A stretch of 18,860 bases of DNA. Origin: JAKJGA01 sp029554345 (GTDB lineage Bacteria > Spirochaetota > UBA4802 > JAFGJZ01). The DNA is taken from positions 1 through 18,860 of the forward strand of contig DAOPBR010000048.1 of assembly GCA_035395685.1 (NCBI GenBank). The letters are read 5' to 3'. A program made the translations under genes and the position numbers. Of the stretch, positions 8,501 through 14,724 are shown piece by piece. Numbering within the stretch: position 1 is the stretch's first letter; each line of letters begins with the position of its first letter. The notes beneath the pieces are model-generated. The model saw nothing but the letters and a program-made list of their open reading frames with translations, was not told the origin of the DNA and ran no database searches.

Positions 8501-9124
8501 AACTCCTGTTCGTGGAGCTTTTTCATACGGCGGATCACACTGTGTTATTTTTCTGTATCTTTCGCCGTCAAAACGGTTGAAATACCAGAGAATTCTTATA
8601 TGAGAATGATTTGAGATTCTATCAATAATTGATAAATAATCATTAGATATTCTGATTCTGCAAAAGCCGGAACCCTTTTCGATTTTTCCTATAATTCTTA
8701 AACTGCAGGATGTTAAATCAAAATTAGCTATATCGGATTTTTTTGGATAGTTATCCGGTTTTTCAAAGTAAAGATAATCTTCAGTATTTGAAATTCCGCT
8801 TGAAATACACTTTCTTACCCTGTCTTCTATCGGAAAATAAGGCTTAATGTCAAAAATGAAAAAATTTCCGTAAAGCTTACCTTCGGTTTCTATTTCTCCG
8901 GTCTTTGAATTAATTGTAAGAATTTTCATGACACTTTCTTTTATTTCAGCATGCGGAACTGAATCTGTTTTTTCATTCATTATTTTTAATGCAGAAAAGA
9001 CTAATATGTGACTGAATTTTTCAAGATGAAGAAGTGCCGGAATAAATTCTTCGAAAACGATAATTTTGACGCAATTATTCTGTCCGTTTGCGGAAGCTAC
9101 CGCGCGGATTACACAGTTATCCAT
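5525..9124 (-). CDS. Fusion of two TrmO/TsaA-like domains to a class II-like UvrA ATPase
   Basis: A 1199-residue protein; GAGGT (plus 9129-9133) precedes the ATG. Residues ~1-106 and ~142-268 look like a tandem pair of TrmO/TsaA beta-barrel domains, the fold of the SAM-dependent t6A37 tRNA methyltransferase. The second has the hallmark GVFASRSPVRPNPIAV (207-222). The first lacks it but keeps FDIKPYFPIEDRV (91-103). Residues ~328-1199 are UvrA-like: Walker A GLSGSGKSS (356-364) and GRSGSGKSS (924-932), LSGGEAQR (773-780, 1113-1120), Walker B LDEP (798-801, 1139-1142), and CxxC pairs at 445/448, 529/532, 553/556, 690/693, 1023/1026 and 1046/1049. The stretch from CPSC to CYHC is ~80 residues, about 50 shorter than I recall in E. 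coli UvrA, so the UvrB-binding domain looks cut down as in class II (UvrA2/DrrC-like) proteins. It may act in DNA damage or DNA-binding drug resistance rather than classical repair. Confidence 0.85.
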   Translation of the reverse strand: MDNCVIRAVASANGQNNCVKIIVFEEFIPALLHLEKFSHILVFSALKIMNEKTDSVPHAEIKESVMKILTINSKTGEIETEGKLYGNFFIFDIKPYFPIEDRVRKCISSGISNTEDYLYFEKPDNYPKKSDIANFDLTSCSLRIIGKIEKGSGFCRIRISNDYLSIIDRISNHSHIRILWYFNRFDGERYRKITQCDPPYEKAPRTGVFASRSPVRPNPIAVTTCEVIMIDRQSGIIEINDTDAFDKSPVINVFPYIPSEYRVKDFFIPEWINHWGEWYEDSFSHTKAEHIIESDFRRLVNLYGLKNENILKHLIKAKKKNEESDVNFITITGACENNLKNVSLKIPKKQITVFTGLSGSGKSSLAFDTIFAESSRRFMDTLSSSARLSFKQFERPSFDKIENLPPAIAVEQKSIPRNSRSTVGTYSEISDYLRLLFSRIGIRHCPSCGKAVEPKTSRKIAEIIYTLHDKISFKIHSVKTGKVVEIDCRNKEKTYFIEEIENILLKENGALKLCTSDKDEYIIHTRNHCYHCGKSFFDLTPSLFSLNNPESVCRECGGNGKKMEVSEDLIIDNPNKSILDGASAWWGDMRKFINKPSANWMKGELIALASSMKIDLDLSWKELPEEFKQKALYGTEGKKYTLSYKGSSGRSGEICKQVEGAVSHIKRLFRSSHGKVSADFYLQFMEEKECPECKGEKLNAEARFVTAGKKRFPELDLFSIDSLYDWIDSLHTILSPEEQVLCEDIIEGIKFRTEALREVGLNYLQIGRSVSTLSGGEAQRLKLASQFGCGLSDLLYILDEPTSGLHAGDYSNIINSIKKLRDSGNTVIVVEHNTEVIKEADYIADFGPGAGSEGGKIVAEGTPEQIIRNNNSVTGIYLLPQSKHKSSNQNIDHTNCIRITGARKNNLKSITASFPIGKLACVIGRSGSGKSSLVTKTLVPVLNHYCKHGSIIKGDYDSIEGLETIQDIVFITQNPIGRTPRSNPATYTGVFDEIRKIYSKTEEARKNKFTENLFSFNSKGGACNSCGGSGQKKIEMGFMPDMWIVCPECGGKRYNDKILKIKYKNKSISDILEMSVDEALSFFAEDIAVAGILSSMKKTGLGYIKLGQSALTLSGGEAQRIKLSGELSNDKTTSCIYVLDEPSSGLHPADVNRIADVFSELTSRGNTIIAIEHNKEIISKADHIIELGPEGGEKGGYLM

Positions 9125-9204
9125 TATTACCTCTTTTTGCTTTTCTTTAAGTTTTCTTTAATGTGTATTTATGCTTTTTAATTTGAATTAAAAAACGATT
9201 AAGT

Positions 9205-10095
9205 TTAATTTACTGCAGGTACACATATTTCAACTTCAGTAAGTCCGTTTTTTTCATCAAAACATCCTTCGGAATAAATTTCAAAACATGAACCTTCTGC
9301 CGGTTGACATTTTATTTTCTGAAAAGAAAACCTGAAAACATGGCTCCAAGCTTCAGTGTATTCGTTTTCCTTCAGCTTGAAACGGCATACTAGATATTTA
9401 TTCTGAGGAATTGTCAGTATTCCCGCAATGCCGGAAGCTTTTGTACCTTGAGGAACAATTATTCCGCATGAAATCCTGAGTCTGCTTTCATCAGTAATTT
9501 CAGGTGAATCATGATAAATAATAACCTGTTTCATCCCTTTTACTGCAAATCCTCTAGGTTCTGCCCATGATAATATGCGCCTGTAGAGTGAATGAAACAG
9601 ATCTGTATCTCCTTTATATTTTCCTGTATATCTGACATAGGCAATCGTCATCTCCGGAATAATCCGGAATTCTGTTTTAACTGGATGTATATTATCATTC
9701 CGCATTTCAGTAATATCAGAATAATCCGTTTTAATTATTAAGTCTTGATGTATCTTGCTGTTTTCTGCTTTTTTCCAATTGCTTGCAGAAATTCCGAAAT
9801 GTTTTTTGAAGGCTCTTGAAAATGTTGCAGAGTCATTGAAGCCGCATGAAAATGCTATATCAGTAAGATTTTTTTTTCCATTTAAAATGAGAAGAGATGC
9901 TGCTTTTTCTACACGGAGTCTTAAGATAAAGCCGTAAAGAGTTTCACCTGTAAACGCACTGAAAATTCTATGAAAATGAAATTTAGACATTCCTGCTTCA
10001 TTAGACAGAATTTCAAGCGACAAAGATGAATCAAGATTGGATTCAATATAGTCTGTTACAGCATTAATCTTTTGGAGATATGTTTTTGAAGACAT
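9205..10095 (-). CDS. AraC-family regulator with GyrI-like effector domain
   Basis: A 296-residue protein from the chosen ATG at 10095 (MSSKTYLQK). AAGAG lies about six bases upstream, and AraC-type domains of this class begin at this point. The frame is open to a TTG at 10152, which has poor support and adds 19 lysine-rich residues. Residues ~5-110 are a two-helix-turn-helix AraC domain (SLEILSNEAGMSKFHFHRIF, then LTDIAFSCGFNDSATFSRAF). Residues ~140-295 are a GyrI-like/effector-binding domain (PEMTIAYVRYTGKYKG and the terminal EVEICVPAVN), as in Rob and SbmC/GyrI relatives that bind amphipathic drugs or gyrase poisons. It lies 80 bases upstream of the UvrA fusion on the same strand with no clear terminator between, so it may control or be co-transcribed with it. 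It is divergent from ilvC. Confidence 0.85.
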   Translation of the reverse strand: MSSKTYLQKINAVTDYIESNLDSSLSLEILSNEAGMSKFHFHRIFSAFTGETLYGFILRLRVEKAASLLILNGKKNLTDIAFSCGFNDSATFSRAFKKHFGISASNWKKAENSKIHQDLIIKTDYSDITEMRNDNIHPVKTEFRIIPEMTIAYVRYTGKYKGDTDLFHSLYRRILSWAEPRGFAVKGMKQVIIYHDSPEITDESRLRISCGIIVPQGTKASGIAGILTIPQNKYLVCRFKLKENEYTEAWSHVFRFSFQKIKCQPAEGSCFEIYSEGCFDEKNGLTEVEICVPAVN

Positions 10096-10207
10096 AATGT
10101 TCTCTTGAATAACCTTTTGGTTCATCTTTTTTTGAATTTTGCCTTTAATCAAGATTTTTTCAATGATAAATATTCGAAATCTGTAGATTGAATGAATTTT
10201 AAAAGAG

Positions 10208-10225
10208 ACACTTAAAAGAAAGTGT
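10208..10225. promoter_or_regulatory. Small inverted repeat in the divergent araC-like/ilvC spacer
   Basis: ACACTT (10208-10213) and AAGTGT (10220-10225) form a perfect 6-base dyad with a 6-base spacer between the divergent regulator and ilvC. A TTGACG at 10238-10243 could be a -35 for ilvC, but the nearest -10-like hexamers (10258-10263, 10266-10271) have poor spacing (14 or 22). An operator role is only a guess. Confidence 0.25.
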
Positions 10226-10295
10226 ATAAAAAATCATTTGACGAAAAAAGACCTCTTTATAGCCTTAAAATAATGTGAAATGAATCGGAGGAAAG

Positions 10296-11312
10296 ATGAA
10301 AGTATATAAAGAATCGGATACAAATTTGTCCCTTCTTAAAGGGAAAAAAGTTGCCGTAATAGGTTATGGAAGTCAGGGTTATGGTCACTCTAATAACCTG
10401 AAGGATTCCGGAGTTGATGTTTGTGTTGGACTCAGAAAAGGCAGTCCGTCATGGAAAAAAGTTGAATCTGCCGGAATTAAGCCTATGGAAGTTGCTGAAG
10501 CCGTAAAATGGGCGGACATGATAATGATCCTTGTTCCGGATGAAACTCAAGGGTCACTTTACGATAAAGAAATTAAACCGAATATTACTGCAGGAAAGAT
10601 GCTGATGTTTGCTCATGGATTTAACATCCATTACGGACAGATTTCTCCGTCATCTGACATTGATGTTGTTATGGTTGCTCCAAAAGGTCCTGGTCACATG
10701 GTAAGAGCAGAATATCAGAAAGGAGCAGGAGTTCCTTGTCTTGTTGCGATTCATCAGAATTCTACAGGAAAAGCTCTTGATCTTGCGCTTGCTTATGCTG
10801 CAGGAATCGGCGGTGCGAGAGCCGGTGTTATTGAAACTACTTTCAAAGATGAAACCGAAACTGACCTTTTCGGAGAACAGGCTGTTCTTTGCGGCGGTGT
10901 TACGAGCCTTATGAAAGCAGGTTTTGAAACTCTTACAGAAGCTGGTTATCCTGAAGAAATGGCTTACTTTGAGTGTATTCATGAAATGAAACTGATTGTT
11001 GACCTCATTTATGAGGGCGGTTTTACTAATATGCGTTATTCAATTTCTAATACTGCAGAATACGGCGACTATGTAACGGGACCTTTCGTTATCGGACCTG
11101 AAGTTAAGGAAAGAATGAAAGAATCTCTTAGAAGAATTCAGGAAGGGGAATTTGCCCGCGACTGGATGCTTGAAAATCAGACTAAATGCGCTTCTTTCAA
11201 ATCTAAGAGAAATATCTGGATGCAGCATCCGATTGAAAAAGTCGGAAAAGTTCTCCGTTCACTTATGCCTTGGATTGAGAAATCAAAAATTGTTGACCAG
11301 ACCAGAAACTGA
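10296..11312 (+). CDS. ilvC: Ketol-acid reductoisomerase (class I)
   Basis: A 338-residue protein of the usual class I length. It catalyses the NAD(P)H- and Mg2+-dependent isomeroreduction of acetolactate or acetohydroxybutyrate in valine, leucine and isoleucine synthesis in the cytoplasm. The Rossmann motif is VAVIGYGSQGYGHSNNL (19-35), followed by GLRKGSPSW, where the basic and serine residues fit NADPH preference. MVAPKGPGHMVR precedes the knotted helical domain, which shows DETETDLFGEQAVLCGG (metal-binding D and E) and FECIHEMKLIVDL with the second set of acidic ligands. A good GGAGGA lies just before the ATG. No ilvB, ilvN, ilvD or leu genes are in view, so it is a single-gene unit here, with its own terminator. 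Confidence 0.97.
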   Translation: MKVYKESDTNLSLLKGKKVAVIGYGSQGYGHSNNLKDSGVDVCVGLRKGSPSWKKVESAGIKPMEVAEAVKWADMIMILVPDETQGSLYDKEIKPNITAGKMLMFAHGFNIHYGQISPSSDIDVVMVAPKGPGHMVRAEYQKGAGVPCLVAIHQNSTGKALDLALAYAAGIGGARAGVIETTFKDETETDLFGEQAVLCGGVTSLMKAGFETLTEAGYPEEMAYFECIHEMKLIVDLIYEGGFTNMRYSISNTAEYGDYVTGPFVIGPEVKERMKESLRRIQEGEFARDWMLENQTKCASFKSKRNIWMQHPIEKVGKVLRSLMPWIEKSKIVDQTRN

Positions 11313-11331
11313 TTTTACTTCAAGAAGATAT

Positions 11332-11359
11332 AACAACCGCCGAAAGGCGGTTGTTTCTT
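11332..11359 (+). terminator. Terminator after ilvC
   Basis: AACAACCGCC (11332-11341) and GGCGGTTGTT (11346-11355) make a perfect 10-base-pair stem with a GAAA tetraloop, followed by TCTTA. It is 20 bases past the ilvC stop. Confidence 0.85.
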
Positions 11360-11416
11360 ATCATAAATCATTGAACTTATAGATACTCATAATACTAACA
11401 ATGTTGAAACTGTATT

Positions 11417-11445
11417 TTGTACTTGTAAAAAATGTATGTTAGAAT
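11417..11445 (+). promoter_or_regulatory. Candidate promoter of the cyclase-like pair
   Basis: TTGTAC (11417-11422) and TAGAAT (11440-11445) are separated by 17 bases. If this is the promoter, transcription starts near 11452, downstream of the ATGs at 11432 and 11450. The first usable start would then be the ATG at 11471, giving MKVKHSLLSV. Confidence 0.35.
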
Positions 11446-12394
11446 AAACATGAAATACGGATTGAACAAAATGAAAGTAAAACATTCTCTTTTGAGCGTT
11501 ACCCAGAAAGCACTAGCTGAATCCTTCGGGGTTGATATGATGGTAACTCTTTCCAGGATTCTGATACCGAATTATGATGTTTATCAGAGAACAGGATTTC
11601 CTGAAAATATACCCATTCCATCCAGAGACGCTGCCGCGCAGATCGTTCGTGATATGGCTGCGCTTGAACTTTTTCCGATTTTTGTAAATCTTCTGATAAA
11701 AATTTCAACAGAAGGATACATGGGGCGGCGGTATCAGATTCATAATCTTCGTGATATTATTCGTGAAATGCATAACAGCGGCCTGGTTTACGATCAGGTG
11801 AATAATACATTCGTTGAAGACGTTAAAATTGCAAAAACTCCCAATTGGGGGGTATTGAGAAACGGTTCGGATTATGTAATATCGATGCTTCGTCTTGATA
11901 TTGTCGGAAATACAGAACTTGTCCGCAAATATTCTAAAACAGTAATCGAGTCTACTTATTCGGATCTTCGACAAATTGTCGAAATGGCTTCCGACAGACG
12001 AAACGGACGTATATGGAGCTGGGAAGGAGACGGAGGTATAATTGCATTTTATTTCGGTAACAGAAATAAATTTGCGACTCTTTGCGGAATAGAAATAGTA
12101 AATCAGCTGTATATGTATAATTTAAAACAGTGCCGTCTTGATTCTCCATTGAAAGTCAGAATTGCTATTCATAACGGCGCTTGTCAGTATACTAATAATC
12201 CGGAATCATTGAAAAAACTTGAGATAGTTAAAAAAGTAACAGAAGCAGAAGCTAATTTTACCAAACCAAATACTTTGACAATAACAGATTCTGTTCATCT
12301 GTCTCTTCCTTCAACATTAACCGCAAGATTTTCAAAAAATGCCTTTGATAACGGGACAATTTATTACCGATATGAAATTAGAACGGAGGAATGA
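11432..12394 (+). CDS. Class III nucleotidyl cyclase-like protein, metal aspartates retained
   Basis: 320 residues from the ATG at 11432. No start has a clear ribosome binding site, and the ATG at 11471 (307 residues) fits the family and the likely promoter better. Residues ~15-125 form a helical N-terminal domain of unknown role. Residues ~145-315 resemble a class III adenylate/guanylate cyclase homology domain: LRLDIVGNTELV (metal Asp156), GRIWSWEGDGGIIAF (metal Asp200), KVRIAIHNGACQY, and a terminal KPNTLTITDSV. The lysine normally four residues before the second Asp is Ser196. The usual N-x-x-x-R transition-state pair is not evident near VKKVTEAEANFT. Catalysis is therefore uncertain, and it may bind a nucleotide or signal by dimerisation. 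It overlaps the next gene by four bases (ATGA), so the two are coupled. Confidence 0.7.
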   Translation: MYVRINMKYGLNKMKVKHSLLSVTQKALAESFGVDMMVTLSRILIPNYDVYQRTGFPENIPIPSRDAAAQIVRDMAALELFPIFVNLLIKISTEGYMGRRYQIHNLRDIIREMHNSGLVYDQVNNTFVEDVKIAKTPNWGVLRNGSDYVISMLRLDIVGNTELVRKYSKTVIESTYSDLRQIVEMASDRRNGRIWSWEGDGGIIAFYFGNRNKFATLCGIEIVNQLYMYNLKQCRLDSPLKVRIAIHNGACQYTNNPESLKKLEIVKKVTEAEANFTKPNTLTITDSVHLSLPSTLTARFSKNAFDNGTIYYRYEIRTEE

Positions 12395-13356
12395 TGGTAA
12401 TCTATCTTGTGAGTGATAACGCTAAACTTTCTCCGTTTAAAGACGTGAAGAAAGATAAGCCGGTAATATTTTCTTATAAAGAGATTAAGCAGGAATATCA
12501 GCGGATTGAGCCTGAGTCAATTTTGTATTTTGATATATCTGCAATGAAGGAAGCTGATTTTAAAAAGATAATAAAACAGTTTTCAGTTAGAAAAGATATC
12601 CGTTACGGAATAATAGATTCAAAAACAGCTTTTGCTGATATAGCTCATTTCTTTCATATGGGATTTTCTGATTATATAGGGAAAGAACTTCTTAAAACAG
12701 GAGTTTCCGTAAAGAGACTTGCTAATATTGAAAATTTTTCAGAAATAGATAAAAACGAAGCTAAGGAAAACGCTTTATCTTTGAAACATAAACCGGCGTT
12801 AAACGGGTGGAAGGATGTTAAGTCCGGATCAGAATATACCTTCTTTTTCATTTTTATTCAGCTTGATAACCAGAAAGATTTGAAAGGGTATTTCAGCGGA
12901 AACAGTTTTCATGGGTTTAGACAACAATTTCATGATATAATTGAAAGAAAAACCAAGGCAATTGACGGTAAAATATGGATGTGGGAAGATTTCGGCGGAC
13001 TGATACTTGTTCCTTTTGACGGAAAACAGAACAATATAATCGAATTTATTTTCAGGCTGTATCTCGATAAAATATTCTTATATGCAGACGAAATGCAGCT
13101 GGATGAAGTTACTCTATCCATTAAAACGGTAATTCATATGGGAAATACTGTTTATAAGAATAGAGGAAATACCGGTACCGTAATTGCGGATTCCGTAAAT
13201 TCAATTTATCATATAGGATATAAGTTTGCCGAACCTGATTCATTCCTTATAACTGAAGAGGTTAAAGAGTTTGTTCCTGAATTTTTAACTACTTTTTTTA
13301 AAGAAGCAGGAGAATATGAAGGCAGACAGCTTTTTCGCATGAGAAAGTTTCTGTAA
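12391..13356 (+). CDS. Receiver-like plus degenerate cyclase-like protein (pseudocyclase)
   Basis: 321 residues from ATG 12391; the adjacent ATG at 12394 has better spacing from GGAGG (12385-12389). Residues ~1-112 look like a worn response-regulator receiver fold (VIYLVSDNAKL, ILYFDISAM, HMGFSDYIGKEL) without an obvious acidic pocket. Residues ~145-320 align with the cyclase-like domain of the preceding gene: KIWMWEDFGGLILV matches RIWSWEGDGGIIAF, and TLSIKTVIHMGNTVY matches the KVRIAIHNGACQY strand. Both metal aspartates are gone (Gln157 and Phe201 at those places), so it cannot be a normal cyclase. Class III sites form at a dimer interface, so a heterodimer with the first protein is a reasonable idea. 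The specific function is unknown. Confidence 0.65.
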   Translation: MMVIYLVSDNAKLSPFKDVKKDKPVIFSYKEIKQEYQRIEPESILYFDISAMKEADFKKIIKQFSVRKDIRYGIIDSKTAFADIAHFFHMGFSDYIGKELLKTGVSVKRLANIENFSEIDKNEAKENALSLKHKPALNGWKDVKSGSEYTFFFIFIQLDNQKDLKGYFSGNSFHGFRQQFHDIIERKTKAIDGKIWMWEDFGGLILVPFDGKQNNIIEFIFRLYLDKIFLYADEMQLDEVTLSIKTVIHMGNTVYKNRGNTGTVIADSVNSIYHIGYKFAEPDSFLITEEVKEFVPEFLTTFFKEAGEYEGRQLFRMRKFL

Positions 13357-13409
13357 GGTTGTATTACAATTAATGTGAGCAATGATTGATGGTTTTGTTA
13401 AATTCTTTC

Positions 13410-13437
13410 TTGACAAAAAATATTTTTAGTTATCAAT
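13410..13437 (+). promoter_or_regulatory. Candidate promoter of the SH3/glycan-binding lipoprotein
   Basis: A perfect -35 box TTGACA at 13410-13415 is followed by an AT-rich stretch. The best -10 is TATCAA (13431-13436, 15-base spacer) or ATCAAT (13432-13437, 16 bases). It lies 30-60 bases ahead of the GTG start at 13468. Confidence 0.45.
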
Positions 13438-13467
13438 TACTCTATTAAGAAAAATATGGAGGAAAAA

Positions 13468-14676
13468 GTGGTTATTAGAGGGTTTAAGTCATTTGTGATT
13501 CTTTGTCTCGTTTCTTTTTCAGTGCTTACTTTTTTTGGTTGTAAGAAAAAATCTTTAGGAGATCTTACTCTTATAAAAGAAGAAGTTCTTATTGAAGATC
13601 CTGAAGCAAAAGAAATAAAACAGGTTGAAAACGGTTCGGTTTCAAGAGGAATGTTTTTAACTTATTTTTCTGAAAAAGAAATAAATAAAATTAAATATTA
13701 TGAAGTTGCGACTGAGAAAGGATTAGAAGGATGGATTCCTGTTTCTTCTGCGGAAAAAGGAAAACTTTCTTTTTTGACTGTTCTCAACGACGGTTCTCTT
13801 ATAGAAGATCCAGGTGCTAAAAGTTTTAAATATGTTTCAAATTCAAGAGTTAAAAGGGGTGAGTATCTTACTATTCTTGAAGAAAAAACTTTTAACGGTG
13901 TAAAATATTTTAATGCAAAAATAGACCTAGTTTCAACAAAGGGCTGGATCAGCGAAAAATCAGTTAAGCCTGGTGTACTAAAATCGGTTACAGTTCAATC
14001 AGATGCTGATATTTATTCAAGACCATCTGAAAAAAGTGATAAAATAGGAACAGTAAAAAGCGGTCAGGTTGCTTTTCTTCTTGAAGAAAGCGGAGATTTT
14101 GCTCTTATTCAGTATCCATGGAGAGAGGCTTACGTAAAGAAAAGTGTTCTTGGAAATTCTGGATTTATCGTTAAAAATGTTTCTATCCCGGGAATAGGAA
14201 CAGTTACAGTAACTTCTTCCTCTCAGCTCGTATCTACTGAAGGCGGAGAAATGGCTTTTGATCCAAGAAATGCTTTTGACGGAAGTCTTCAGACTGCATG
14301 GAGCGAAGGAAAAACTGACGGTCCCGGCATCGGTGAATCTATATCTGTAAACTTGCCTCAGTATATGCGTATAACTTCTGTCAGCATAGTGAACGGTAGT
14401 ACAAGAAGTGAAGAATCTTACAAGAATAATGCTCGTGTGGCAAAACTTAAGATCAGTACTAACGATGGAAAAGAAGCAATAATTGATCTAGAAGATGGAG
14501 TTATGGATTATCAGACAAGAGATGTTGATTTAACAGGCAATAGTGTTAAGTTTGAGATTTCGGATGTTTACAAGGGGGATAAGTTTTCTGATACTTGTAT
14601 CAGTGAAATTAAAATAGAAGCAAAAGCTGAAGAGGTTCCTAATGAACCGGCTCCTACTGAAGAAACCTTTGATTAA
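13468..14676 (+). CDS. Lipoprotein with SH3-like repeats and NADase-type glycan-binding domain
   Basis: 402 residues from GTG 13468. The in-frame ATG at 13456 would place the GGAGG at 13458-13462 inside the gene; that GGAGG is five bases before the GTG, so GTG is the real start. The signal peptide ends TFFG|C at Cys25, followed by KKK. Residues ~31-93 and ~101-165 are an internal duplication (LIEDPxAK, then V-x-RG and LT, then KYY/KYF and GWI), probably SH3-like barrels. Residues ~170-227 are a third SH3-like barrel with DIYSRPSEKSDKIGTV. Residues ~250-385 match the NADase-type glycan-binding (discoidin-like) domain: AFDPRNAFDGSLQTAWSEG, GPGIGESISVNL and a conserved NNARVAKLKIST strand. It is predicted to be an envelope-anchored wall- or glycan-binding protein. 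Confidence 0.8.
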   Translation: MVIRGFKSFVILCLVSFSVLTFFGCKKKSLGDLTLIKEEVLIEDPEAKEIKQVENGSVSRGMFLTYFSEKEINKIKYYEVATEKGLEGWIPVSSAEKGKLSFLTVLNDGSLIEDPGAKSFKYVSNSRVKRGEYLTILEEKTFNGVKYFNAKIDLVSTKGWISEKSVKPGVLKSVTVQSDADIYSRPSEKSDKIGTVKSGQVAFLLEESGDFALIQYPWREAYVKKSVLGNSGFIVKNVSIPGIGTVTVTSSSQLVSTEGGEMAFDPRNAFDGSLQTAWSEGKTDGPGIGESISVNLPQYMRITSVSIVNGSTRSEESYKNNARVAKLKISTNDGKEAIIDLEDGVMDYQTRDVDLTGNSVKFEISDVYKGDKFSDTCISEIKIEAKAEEVPNEPAPTEETFD

Positions 14677-14680
14677 TATT

Positions 14681-14711
14681 AAAAAGAGCGGAGATTCTCC
14701 GCTCTTTTTTT
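14681..14711 (+). terminator. Strong intrinsic terminator
   Basis: AAAAAGAGCGGAG (14681-14693) pairs perfectly with CTCCGCTCTTTTT (14697-14709) around an ATT loop, and the T-run continues to 14711. The next gene starts only 14 bases later, so its transcription depends on readthrough or on a promoter inside the upstream gene. Confidence 0.9.
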
Positions 14712-14724
14712 ATACGGAGTAATT

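Noticed and set aside
10096..10152. TTG 10152 or the ATG at codon 10 as the start of the AraC-type regulator
   Set aside because: Weak ribosome binding sites and an untypical lysine-rich extension; ATG 10095 has a better SD and matches the family start.
13456..13467. ATG 13456 as start of the SH3/glycan-binding lipoprotein
   Set aside because: The GGAGG at 13458-13462 lies inside this start and is correctly spaced for GTG 13468.
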